Assembly: GCA_027317845.1 (NCBI GenBank)
Contig: DAHVQK010000016.1
Coordinates: 1-35,156 of the forward strand
Length of the DNA stretch: 35,156 nt
Direction of reading: 5' to 3'
From: Gammaproteobacteria bacterium
Lineage (GTDB): Bacteria > Pseudomonadota > Gammaproteobacteria > Steroidobacterales > Steroidobacteraceae
The notes under the pieces were generated by a model. The model worked only from the letters and a program-made list of their open reading frames with translations. It searched no databases and was not told the origin of the DNA. How positions within the stretch are numbered: the stretch's first letter is position 1; each line of letters begins with the position of its first letter. Position numbers and translations under genes: made by a program. Below are positions 26,940 through 35,156 of this stretch, piece after piece.

Positions 26940-28331
26940 GTGTCACACGAAATGTTATTGAGCGCTGACCCGGGGGACAGTGTCCCACTGTGGATCCTCA
27001 CCGAAGGGGAGTTCCCGGGGTGGCTCGCGAGTCAGAGCCCGGCAGTCACCGGGTGGGTGCGCGCGCACGGGTTCCAGGCCGAGCGGCACCGGGTGCTGAC
27101 GCTACCGGGCGAGGGGGGCATTGGCGGGGCCGTGCTCGGCCTCGGGCCCCTGGCGGAAGCGGCGCAGCTGACTCCCTGGCATGCGGCGGGACTCACCGAG
27201 CGGCTGCCCGCCATGGCCTGGTATCTGGCGAGACCGCTGCCGCCTCCTGCGGCCACACATTTCGTGCTGGGGTGGCTGCTCGGGGGCTACCGCATGAGCC
27301 GCTATCGCCTGGCGGCCGCCGAGGGCGCGAGGCCGGCGCTCCTTCCCCCGCAAGGGGCGGACCTGCGTTACGCGGTCGCCGCGGCTCGCGCGACGGCGCT
27401 CGCGCGCGATCTCATCAACACACCCGCCAACGACATGGGGCCCGAGGAGCTGGCGGACGCCGCGCTCGATCTCGCCCGGGAGCGCGAGGCGCGTTGCCAG
27501 GTGCTCATGGGCGGGGAGCTTGCGGGCTTTCCGCTGCTGCGGGCGGTCGGCGCGGCCAGTCCCCGCGCCCCCCGGCTCATCGACCTGCGATGGGGCGAGC
27601 GGGATGCGCCGCGCGTCACCGTGGTGGGCAAGGGTGTCTGCTTCGATACCGGCGGCCTCGATCTGAAGAGCGCGGCGGCCATGCTGCTGATGAAAAAGGA
27701 CATGGGCGGAGCGGCCTGCGCCCTGGGGCTCGCGGACCTGCTCATGCGGCTCGAGGCACCCGTGCAGCTGCGCGTGCTGATCCCCGCCGTGGAAAACGCC
27801 GTGGGTGGTGCCGCCTACCGACCGGGGGACGTGCTGCGCTCGCGCAAAGGGTTGACGGTGGAGGTCGGCAATACCGACGCCGAGGGAAGGCTGGTCCTGG
27901 CCGATGCGCTCGCGGCGGCCGAGGAGGAGCGCCCGGACCTGCTCATCGATCTGGCGACCTTGACGGGTGCGGCGCGCACGGCGCTAGGGCCGGAGCTGCC
28001 CGCCGTGTACTCGAACCGGCCGGAGCTCGCCGAGACGCTGCGGCGCGTCGGTGAGGAGGAGGCCGATCCGGTGTGGCCGCTGCCGCTGTGGCCGGGCTAC
28101 GAGGACGAACTCAGCAGCAAGATCGCCGATCTCGGCAACGTGGCGCCGACGCCTTTCGCGGGCTCGATCATCGGGGCACTCTTTCTGAAGCGCTTCGTCG
28201 GGGCCTTCACCGACTGGATCCACCTCGACCTGTACGCCTGGAACGCCAAGGACCGGCCGGGGCGCCCGGTGGGAGCCGAGGCGCAGTGCGTGCGCAGCCT
28301 CTACCGGCTGATCAGGGCGCGGTATCCGTGA
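26940..28331 (+). CDS. M17 family leucyl aminopeptidase
   Basis: ARDLINTPANDMGPEEL, VGKGVCFDTGGLDLKSAAAMLLMKKDMGGAA, VEVGNTDAEGRLVLADAL, the M17 metal-binding signature. Confidence 0.94.
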   Translation: MSHEMLLSADPGDSVPLWILTEGEFPGWLASQSPAVTGWVRAHGFQAERHRVLTLPGEGGIGGAVLGLGPLAEAAQLTPWHAAGLTERLPAMAWYLARPLPPPAATHFVLGWLLGGYRMSRYRLAAAEGARPALLPPQGADLRYAVAAARATALARDLINTPANDMGPEELADAALDLAREREARCQVLMGGELAGFPLLRAVGAASPRAPRLIDLRWGERDAPRVTVVGKGVCFDTGGLDLKSAAAMLLMKKDMGGAACALGLADLLMRLEAPVQLRVLIPAVENAVGGAAYRPGDVLRSRKGLTVEVGNTDAEGRLVLADALAAAEEERPDLLIDLATLTGAARTALGPELPAVYSNRPELAETLRRVGEEEADPVWPLPLWPGYEDELSSKIADLGNVAPTPFAGSIIGALFLKRFVGAFTDWIHLDLYAWNAKDRPGRPVGAEAQCVRSLYRLIRARYP

Positions 28332-28460
28332 GGCATGGTCATCGTCGCTCGATGCTGGCCCGTGAATAATCGCTCCTTAATATAGATAGGCCGCCCCGAA
28401 GGGCGGCGGGTGTATGGATTTTCCCTCGACCGGCGTCAGACTACGGGTATAGATACGACC

Positions 28461-30188
28461 GTGGCCCAGAAGCAAACCCAAAATCAGCCCGATCCGCGCC
28501 CGCACTCGCGACAGGTGGTGGACGGAGTGACGCGTGCGCCGGCGCGGGCGATGCTGCGCGCCGTGGGGTTCAAGGACGCGGATTTCGCCAAGCCGCAGAT
28601 CGGCATCGCCTCGACCTGGGCGACTCTCACCCCCTGCAACGTGCACATCGCGGAGCTGGCGCGTGAGGCGGCCGCGGGGGCCGATGCGGCGGGCGGCAAG
28701 AGCGTGTCGTTCAACACGATCACGGTTTCCGACGGCATCTCCATGGGCTCCCCGGGCATGCGCTACTCGCTGGTCTCGCGCGAGGTGATCGCCGATTCCA
28801 TCGAGACGGTGGTCGGGGCGGAAGGGTTCGACGGCTTCGTGGCGATCGGCGGCTGCGACAAGAACATGCCCGGCTGCGCCATGGCCATTGCCCGTCTCGA
28901 CCGCCCCGCGGTCTTTGTCTACGGCGGCACCATCCGCCCGGGGGCGCAGCGGCGCGACATCGTCGCGGTGTTCGAGGCGGTCGGGGCGCGCGCTGGGGGG
29001 ACGATCTCCGATGAGCGCCTCGCGGAGGTGGAGCGTACCGCCATCCCCGGCCCCGGGAGCTGTGGGGGCATGTATACGGCCAACACGATGGCCTCGGCGA
29101 TCGAGGCGCTCGGGCTCTCGCTCCCGGGCAGCTCGGCGCAGGAGGCCGTGAGCGCCGCGAAGCGCGCCGACTGCCTGCGCGCCGGTGAGGCCGTGGTGAG
29201 ACTGCTCTCGCAAGGTATCCGCCCGCGTGACATTCTCACGCGCAAGGCGTTCGAGAACGCCATCACGGTCGTGATCGCACTCGGCGGCTCGACCAATGCC
29301 GTGTTGCATCTGCTGGCCATCGCCAATGATGCGCGGATAAAGCTCACGCTCGAGGACTTCACCCGCATCGGACGCAAAGTCCCGGTGCTCGCGGACCTCA
29401 AGCCGAGTGGCCGCTACCTGATGAGCGAACTGGTCGCCATCGGCGGCATTCAACCTTTGATGAAGATGCTCCTCGATGGGGGACTGCTGCACGGGGAGTG
29501 CCTGACGGTCACCGGAGGCACGCTGGCGGAGAATCTCGCCGGCGTCGGCGCCTACCCGCAGGACCAGGATATCGTTCTGCCGCTCTCGCGCCCCCTCAAG
29601 GCCGAGAGCCATCTGGTTGTGCTCCGTGGGAACGTGGCGCCCGAGGGGGCCGTCGCCAAGATCACCGGCAAGGAAGGAGAGACCTTCACGGGCAGGGCGC
29701 GCGTATTCGAAGGCGAGGAGCGTGCGACGGAGGCCATCCTCGCGGGCCGGGTTCGCGCCGGGGATGTGGTCGTGATCCGCAACGAAGGTCCCAAGGGGGG
29801 ACCGGGAATGCGCGAGATGCTCAGCCCCACCGGCGCAATCATCGGGCGCGGGCTCGGGGACAAGGTGGCCCTGATCACGGACGGACGATTTTCGGGCGGC
29901 AGTCATGGGTTCGTGGTTGGGCACATCGCGCCCGAGGCGGCGGTGGGCGGGCCCATCGGGCTGCTGCGCAATGGCGACCGCATCACCATTGATGCGCTGA
30001 AGCGACAGATCGAGGTTGATCTGACCGCGTCCGAGCTGCGGCGCCGCCGCGCCGCCTGGAAGCCGCGCAGGCTCGCCGTGCGTGGCGTGCTCGCAAAATA
30101 TGCCCACCTGGTGAGCAGCGCATCGACGGGAGCGGTGACTGCCGTCTCCGCAGAGGTGCCGGCGCCGTCCCGGTCGAGGCCACGATAG
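28461..30188 (+). CDS. ilvD: Dihydroxy-acid dehydratase
   Basis: [81 protein letters not shown] track start GTG 28410; GTG 28461 gives a more canonical N-terminus. Confidence 0.94.
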   Translation: MAQKQTQNQPDPRPHSRQVVDGVTRAPARAMLRAVGFKDADFAKPQIGIASTWATLTPCNVHIAELAREAAAGADAAGGKSVSFNTITVSDGISMGSPGMRYSLVSREVIADSIETVVGAEGFDGFVAIGGCDKNMPGCAMAIARLDRPAVFVYGGTIRPGAQRRDIVAVFEAVGARAGGTISDERLAEVERTAIPGPGSCGGMYTANTMASAIEALGLSLPGSSAQEAVSAAKRADCLRAGEAVVRLLSQGIRPRDILTRKAFENAITVVIALGGSTNAVLHLLAIANDARIKLTLEDFTRIGRKVPVLADLKPSGRYLMSELVAIGGIQPLMKMLLDGGLLHGECLTVTGGTLAENLAGVGAYPQDQDIVLPLSRPLKAESHLVVLRGNVAPEGAVAKITGKEGETFTGRARVFEGEERATEAILAGRVRAGDVVVIRNEGPKGGPGMREMLSPTGAIIGRGLGDKVALITDGRFSGGSHGFVVGHIAPEAAVGGPIGLLRNGDRITIDALKRQIEVDLTASELRRRRAAWKPRRLAVRGVLAKYAHLVSSASTGAVTAVSAEVPAPSRSRPR

Positions 30189-30556
30189 ATTTCCCGGGAT
30201 TACCGTATAGCGTCATGGGCATTGGATGGGAGCGTCAGGCAGTTGTCAGCGGGCAACGTAGCGGTTACAGTTCGGCCCCGCATCTTGCGATGCACATGGC
30301 GTGCGCCTCAGGCTCTGAGCCCTCGGGTCGCCGTGAGACCGTATCAGTTAGGGGGTTTGAGCCATACGCGCGCCAGCCCGAGGAGGGCCGCGGCGCGCGT
30401 CCTGAATGTCATGAATTGTCGGACGGCAAATGCCGCCGGCCAGCTCGGGTCCGGATTGGACCGCTTGCGGGTAAGTGGAAAGACCGCTACCTTGCACAGC
30501 TTCCGTTTTGATCCGGTGTTTTCGGACAGGTCACAGCGACGCTTCAGCAATCACAT

Positions 30557-31189
30557 ATGAGCGCATACGTACACGATACCCAGTTTTTCACGCGCCGCAC
30601 GGTAGTGTTCTTCGCCATCGTCGCGGCGCATGTCGCCCTCATCTGGGCGCTCGCGACGGGGTTGGCTCAAAAAGTCGTCCAGCTCGCCGCGCCGCCGATC
30701 AAGACGACGATCGTGCAGCAGCATACGAAGCACATCAAGCCGCCGCCGCCGCCGCCGCCGCAGCTGCAGCACCAGCAGGTGCAGATCCCGCCGCCGGTGA
30801 TCCAGATCAACGTGCCGGCCGCCTCGCAGACCCACGCCATCACCGTGACCAAACACGTCGTGCAGGCCCGTCCCGCTCCGCCGGTGCACTACACCTACTC
30901 ACCGCCGGCCGCCGGCTCGGACTTCCCCGCGACGCAGTCCTACTATCCGCAGGCGTCCCAGCGCCTGGGCGAGGAAGGCACGGCATATGTCAACATCTGC
31001 ATCGGTCCGCAGGGCACCGTGACGCGCGAGCCGACCATCGCGAAGTCCTCGGGCAGCCAGCGGCTCGATCACGCCGCCATCCGCTATGCGCGCGCCACCT
31101 CGGGTCACTGGATTCCCGAGAAGCGCAATGGTCAGCCGATCGCCGTCTGCACACAGCTGCCGATCAAGTTCCAGCTCAACGACTTTTGA
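30557..31189 (+). CDS. tonB: Energy transducer TonB family protein
   Basis: N-terminal TM anchor (TVVFFAIVAAHVALIWALATGL), Pro-rich linker (KPPPPPPPQLQ...), C-terminal TonB-like domain (YPQASQRLGEEGTAYVNICIGPQGTVTREPTIAKSSGSQRLDHAAI). Confidence 0.9.
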   Translation: MSAYVHDTQFFTRRTVVFFAIVAAHVALIWALATGLAQKVVQLAAPPIKTTIVQQHTKHIKPPPPPPPQLQHQQVQIPPPVIQINVPAASQTHAITVTKHVVQARPAPPVHYTYSPPAAGSDFPATQSYYPQASQRLGEEGTAYVNICIGPQGTVTREPTIAKSSGSQRLDHAAIRYARATSGHWIPEKRNGQPIAVCTQLPIKFQLNDF

Positions 31190-31268
31190 TTTTCATTGAT
31201 GCTCTCGAGTCCTTACCTTTTCGACGCCGCTTCGTCCAACGCGGTTATTTTGTGATCTGAGGAAATCT

Positions 31269-32018
31269 ATGGCCACCCAAAACGTTGCAACCGTCAGCAA
31301 TCCCTACGGCATGGCCGGCACGTGGGAACACGGCGGTTTCGTGATCCAGTTCGTAATGGTCCTGCTGTTGTTCATGTCCTTGATCTCGTGGTACGTCATC
31401 TTCACGAAGCTGTGGGACCAGCGCAAACTCCGCCAGGCGGCTCGCCAGGCCGAGAAGCAGTTCTGGGCCGCTCCGTCGATCAAGGAAGGCGTCGAGAAGC
31501 TCAAGAAGGGTAATGAGTTCCGCATGATCGCCGAAGACGGCCTGCGCGCGGTGTCTCATCACGACGGCCGTCTGACCGATCGTATCGATCTGCACGAGTG
31601 GATCACCATGTCGCTGCAGCGTTCGGTCGACCAGGTCAACAGCACCCTGACCAAGGGCCTCGGCCTGCTCGCCACGGTCGGCTCCTCGGCGCCGTTCGTC
31701 GGCCTCTTTGGCACGGTGTGGGGCGTCATGAACGCGCTGATCGCGATCGGTCTCGCCGGCCAGGCCAGCATCGGCAAGGTGGCAGGTCCGGTCGGTGGCG
31801 CGCTGATCACCACCGCGCTCGGTCTGTTCGCCGCGGTGCCCGCGGTCTGGGGCTACAACTGGCTGCTGGGCCGCAACAAGAACCTGCAGGATGCGCTGCG
31901 TAACTTCGCGAGCGATCTGCACGCCTACCTGGTGAGCGGCGCCCGGGTCGAGAACGCCGGCGGGGCCGGCGGTGCCCGTCCGGCTGCGGCTCCTGCGGCG
32001 GCTGCGACCCGCAAGTAA
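31269..32018 (+). CDS. exbB: MotA/TolQ/ExbB proton channel family protein
   Basis: LGLLATVGSSAPFVGLFGTVWGVMNALIAIGLAGQASIGKVAGPVGGALITTALGLFAAVPAVWGYN. Confidence 0.95.
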   Translation: MATQNVATVSNPYGMAGTWEHGGFVIQFVMVLLLFMSLISWYVIFTKLWDQRKLRQAARQAEKQFWAAPSIKEGVEKLKKGNEFRMIAEDGLRAVSHHDGRLTDRIDLHEWITMSLQRSVDQVNSTLTKGLGLLATVGSSAPFVGLFGTVWGVMNALIAIGLAGQASIGKVAGPVGGALITTALGLFAAVPAVWGYNWLLGRNKNLQDALRNFASDLHAYLVSGARVENAGGAGGARPAAAPAAAATRK

Positions 32019-32168
32019 AGGCGTTCCCGGCGAGCCCACTGTCGCCGGGCAATCGCGTTGGAGCCACGGGCCCGCGCACGATGCGCGGGCCCCGTGAGCC
32101 TGGCACCAGGGCTGGTGGTAGGGCGGCGCGCATGCCGCATGAAGCTGAGAGCTGAGGAGCTTTCGAAC

Positions 32169-32618
<450 letters not shown>

Positions 32619-32663
32619 ACCACTCAATTTCGAGCGAATGCGCGCTCGAGGAGTCCTGAATCC

Positions 32664-33080
32664 ATGGCTATGAGTATGGGGTCCGGCTCCGGACCCATGG
32701 TTGACATCAACACGACGCCGTTGATCGACGTGATGCTCGTGTTGCTCGTGACCCTGATCATCACACTTCCCAAGCTGACGCACTCGACCAAGCTGGATCT
32801 GCCGCAGGGCAATCCGCCGCCGCCGCCCGTTCAGCCCGAGGTCATCAATCTCGGCATAGACTTCGACGGTACGATCACCTGGAACGGCACCGTGGTGCCG
32901 AACATGCAGACGCTCGACGCCTATTTCGCCAGCGAGACGGACAAGAATCCGCAACCCGAGATTCACCTGAATCCCGACGGCATGGCCAAGTACGGCGTGG
33001 TCGCGAAAGTGCTCGCCGACGCGCAGCGCAACCGCATGACCAAGATCGGCTTCGTCAATACCTCCGAGTTCTCGCAGTAG
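32664..33080 (+). CDS. ExbD/TolR biopolymer transport protein (second copy)
   Basis: MVDINTTPLIDVMLVLLVTLIITLPKLTHSTKLDLPQ. Confidence 0.93.
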   Translation: MAMSMGSGSGPMVDINTTPLIDVMLVLLVTLIITLPKLTHSTKLDLPQGNPPPPPVQPEVINLGIDFDGTITWNGTVVPNMQTLDAYFASETDKNPQPEIHLNPDGMAKYGVVAKVLADAQRNRMTKIGFVNTSEFSQ

Positions 33081-33110
33081 CGGCCCGGAGCCACCCATCC
33101 CATCTCATCT

Positions 33111-34382
33111 ATGAACGTAGCAATGCGAGACAGTCTCATGAAGCTCAAAAGCCCCCTGGGTCCCGTGCTGGCGCTCGGCGCCGCGCTGGTGGGTGTCGGA
33201 TTCTTCGCGGCCGTGCCCGCCCAGGCGGCGCCGCCGCAGAAGTTGGACCGTAATGTGGGGTTGAAGCTGCAGGCGGCCCAGAAGGACATCCAGAAGGGCA
33301 ATTTCGCGGCGGCCGAGACCGCGCTCGATCAGGCCTCGGCGCTGCCGAAGCAGACTCCGTACTCGAGGCACGTCGCGACGCAGCTCTACGTCTTCGCCTA
33401 CGAGAAGACCCATGACTACACGAAGCTCGCGCCGAAGCTCGAGGAACTGCGCAATGATCCTTACGCGACACCGGCGGAGCAGGCCCAGTTCACCACCGCC
33501 CTGGCGCAGATCTACTACCAGCTGAAGAACTATCCGAAGGCCATACAGTACGGCTCGCTCGCCATCCAGAAGGGCTGGGCGGATCCGCAGATGCCGACCC
33601 TTGTCGGCCAGGCCTACTACCTCAGCAACAACTGGCGGGGCACCGTCCAGTACGAGGGCGGGCTGATCAAGTCCGCGGTCAGCAAGGGGCAGAAGCCGAC
33701 CAAGCAATCGCTGCAGCTGGTGCAGAGCGCCTGCCAGCACCTGAATGATCAGAATTGCCTGCTCAATGCGATCGAGCAGCTGGTGATCTACTACCCGCAG
33801 CCCCAGTACTGGCAGTACCTCATCTACAAGACCATGCAGTCGGTCAAGAGCGATTCGAACCTGCTGCAGGCCTACCGCCTGGCGTTCAACGTCGGGGTGA
33901 TGCAGCAGCCGCACGAGTTCACCAACTACGCCGAGCTCGCGATCGAGGCCAATGATCCCGGTGAGGCCGAGCAGGTGCTCAACAAGGCGCTGCAGGCGAA
34001 TGTGTACACCGATCCGCACGCCCGCGCGAAGGCCGAGCGTATCCTGGGAGATGCCAAGCGCAAGGCCTCGCAGGACCTCGCGGGCGGTCTCGCCTCGACC
34101 GCCGCGGCGGCGGCCAGGCAGTCCTCGGGACAGTCGGATGTGAACGTGGGCCTCGCCTACTTCGGCTATCAGCAGTACGACAAGGCGGTGACGGAGTTCA
34201 CGCAGGGTCTGTCCAAGGGGCACCTGAAGAGCCCCGCCGAGGCGCACCTGCTGCTCGGTATCGCGCAGCTGAAGTCGGGCAACAAGTCCGCCGCACTCAA
34301 AGCCTTCCAGGCGGTGCAGGGTGACCCCACCTTGCAGCGTCTCGCGTCGCTGTGGAGCCTGCAGGCGAAGTCCGCGGCCTGA
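33111..34382 (+). CDS. Exported TPR-repeat protein linked to the Ton system
   Basis: Signal peptide (LALGAALVGVGFFAAVPAQA) and TPR-like helices (LAQIYYQLKNYPKAIQYGSLAIQKG; VGLAYFGYQQYDKAVTEFTQGL; HLLLGIAQLKSGNKSAALKAF). Confidence 0.8.
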   Translation: MNVAMRDSLMKLKSPLGPVLALGAALVGVGFFAAVPAQAAPPQKLDRNVGLKLQAAQKDIQKGNFAAAETALDQASALPKQTPYSRHVATQLYVFAYEKTHDYTKLAPKLEELRNDPYATPAEQAQFTTALAQIYYQLKNYPKAIQYGSLAIQKGWADPQMPTLVGQAYYLSNNWRGTVQYEGGLIKSAVSKGQKPTKQSLQLVQSACQHLNDQNCLLNAIEQLVIYYPQPQYWQYLIYKTMQSVKSDSNLLQAYRLAFNVGVMQQPHEFTNYAELAIEANDPGEAEQVLNKALQANVYTDPHARAKAERILGDAKRKASQDLAGGLASTAAAAARQSSGQSDVNVGLAYFGYQQYDKAVTEFTQGLSKGHLKSPAEAHLLLGIAQLKSGNKSAALKAFQAVQGDPTLQRLASLWSLQAKSAA

Positions 34383-34419
34383 GCGCGGGCATTCGCACCC
34401 ACCTCGAGGAGATCGAGCC

Positions 34420-34902
34420 ATGGCCATCCAAGCCGGTGAGCGCATGCCTTCAGGCGTGCTGAAGACCATGACCCCGGAGGGTCCGAGAGACATCGCGACC
34501 GAGGAGCTCTTCAAGGGCAAGAAGGTGGTGCTGTTCTCGGTTCCCGGAGCCTTCACCCCGACGTGCGATGCCAAGCATCTGCCCGGGTTCGTGCAGTTGG
34601 CCGATCAGCTTCGGGCCAAGGGCGTGGACACGATCGCCTGCCTGGCGGTGAACGATGTGTTCGTCATGAATGCCTGGGGCAAGGCCTCGGGAGTGGGCGA
34701 GAAGGTCCTGATGCTCTCCGACGGCAACGGCGAGTACGTGAAGGCGCTCGGCCTGGAGTTGGATGCGCGCGGGTTCGGCATGGGCCTGCGCGGACAGCGG
34801 TTCGCGCTGGTGGTCAACAACGGGCTCGTCGAGCACGCCAATGTCGAAGCGCCGGGGCAGTTCAAGGTGTCCGCCGCGGAGTACGTGCTCGGTCAGCTGT
34901 AA
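34420..34902 (+). CDS. Peroxiredoxin (Prx5-like)
   Basis: KKVVLFSVPGAFTPTCDAKHLPGFVQLADQLRAKGVDTIACLAVNDVFVMNAWGK, Prx5/AhpC-TSA signature. Confidence 0.94.
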   Translation: MAIQAGERMPSGVLKTMTPEGPRDIATEELFKGKKVVLFSVPGAFTPTCDAKHLPGFVQLADQLRAKGVDTIACLAVNDVFVMNAWGKASGVGEKVLMLSDGNGEYVKALGLELDARGFGMGLRGQRFALVVNNGLVEHANVEAPGQFKVSAAEYVLGQL

Positions 34903-34928
34903 GCCATCGACCGATAGTCTGAAGGGCC

Positions 34929-34969
34929 AAGGCCCGCTGGAGGAGAGTCCAGCGGGCCTTGCTCGTTTT
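34929..34969. terminator. Rho-independent terminator downstream of peroxiredoxin
   Basis: AAGGCCCGCTGGA-ggagag-TCCAGCGGGCCTT, 13-bp perfect stem, then GCTCGTTTT. Confidence 0.82.
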
Positions 34970-35013
34970 GGGGCTCGCGCGAATACATCCTGCGGTCGCG
35001 TTCCCCGAGCGCG

Positions 35014-35156
35014 CTAGCTCAGCAGTTTCTCGATTTCCGGCACGGCCTGGAAGAGATCTGCGACGAGTCCGATGTCGGCGACCTCGAAGATGGGGGCTTC
35101 GGGGTCTTTGTTGATGGCGACGATGGTGCGTGCGTCCTTGATGCCGGTGAGGTGCT
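35014..35156 (-). CDS. etfA: Electron transfer flavoprotein subunit alpha, C-terminal end (truncated by the window edge)
   Basis: Minus-strand translation ...[46 protein letters not shown], the EtfA C-terminal signature. Confidence 0.92.
   Translation of the reverse strand, partial: HLTGIKDARTIVAINKDPEAPIFEVADIGLVADLFQAVPEIEKLLS

Noticed and set aside
28335-28407. Possible ilvD attenuator: mini-ORF MVIVARCWPVNNRSLI* followed by the hairpin GCCGCCC-CGAA-GGGCGGC (28390-28407)
   Set aside because: Only three branched-chain codons at the very start, no U-tract immediately after the stem and no evident antiterminator; the hairpin could simply terminate the M17 gene.
30222-30560. Small plus-strand ORFs upstream of tonB (30215-30511, 30222-30560)
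   Set aside because: No domain, SD or conservation evidence; more likely the 5' region of the tonB operon. A possible TTGCGG-N17-TACCTT promoter at 30465-30493 is too weak to list.

Overview
This is a GC-rich proteobacterial chromosomal segment, probably gammaproteobacterial and Xanthomonadales-like by gene content (inference). It is mostly housekeeping biosynthesis with a dense layer of cis-regulation. Left to right: a cobalamin riboswitch with its promoter (minus strand, target gene off the left edge); transaldolase; an UrcA-like remnant; an APH/P-loop fusion protein; a Gly/Ala/Ser-rich secreted protein and a secreted S8 (subtilisin) protease divergent from an ECF sigma/anti-sigma pair; pirin and azoR divergent from an HxlR-type regulator; a complete, tightly overlapping his operon (hisR/yerC-G-D-C-B-H-A-F-IE) with a CTAG-repeat operator; an S-box (SAM-I) riboswitch before metX-metB; an ilvC-leuA-ilvE-leuC-leuD-leuB operon preceded by a complete leader-peptide attenuator; an M17 aminopeptidase; ilvD; a tonB-exbB-exbD-exbD-TPR cluster; a peroxiredoxin; and the C-terminus of etfA. 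The best second-look items are: (1) an apparent ATT start codon for hisF; (2) an unannotated V/L/I-rich leader peptide with a 12-bp perfect antiterminator; (3) a three-unit, 8-bp-period CTAG operator at the TrpR-family regulator of the his operon; (4) the ECF sigma/anti-sigma/secreted-subtilase/Gly-rich module, which is the least characterised system here; and (5) a perfect inverted repeat in the azoR/HxlR intergenic region. No mobile elements, CRISPR arrays, tRNAs or rRNAs were seen. All calls come from reading the sequence; no database search was run.
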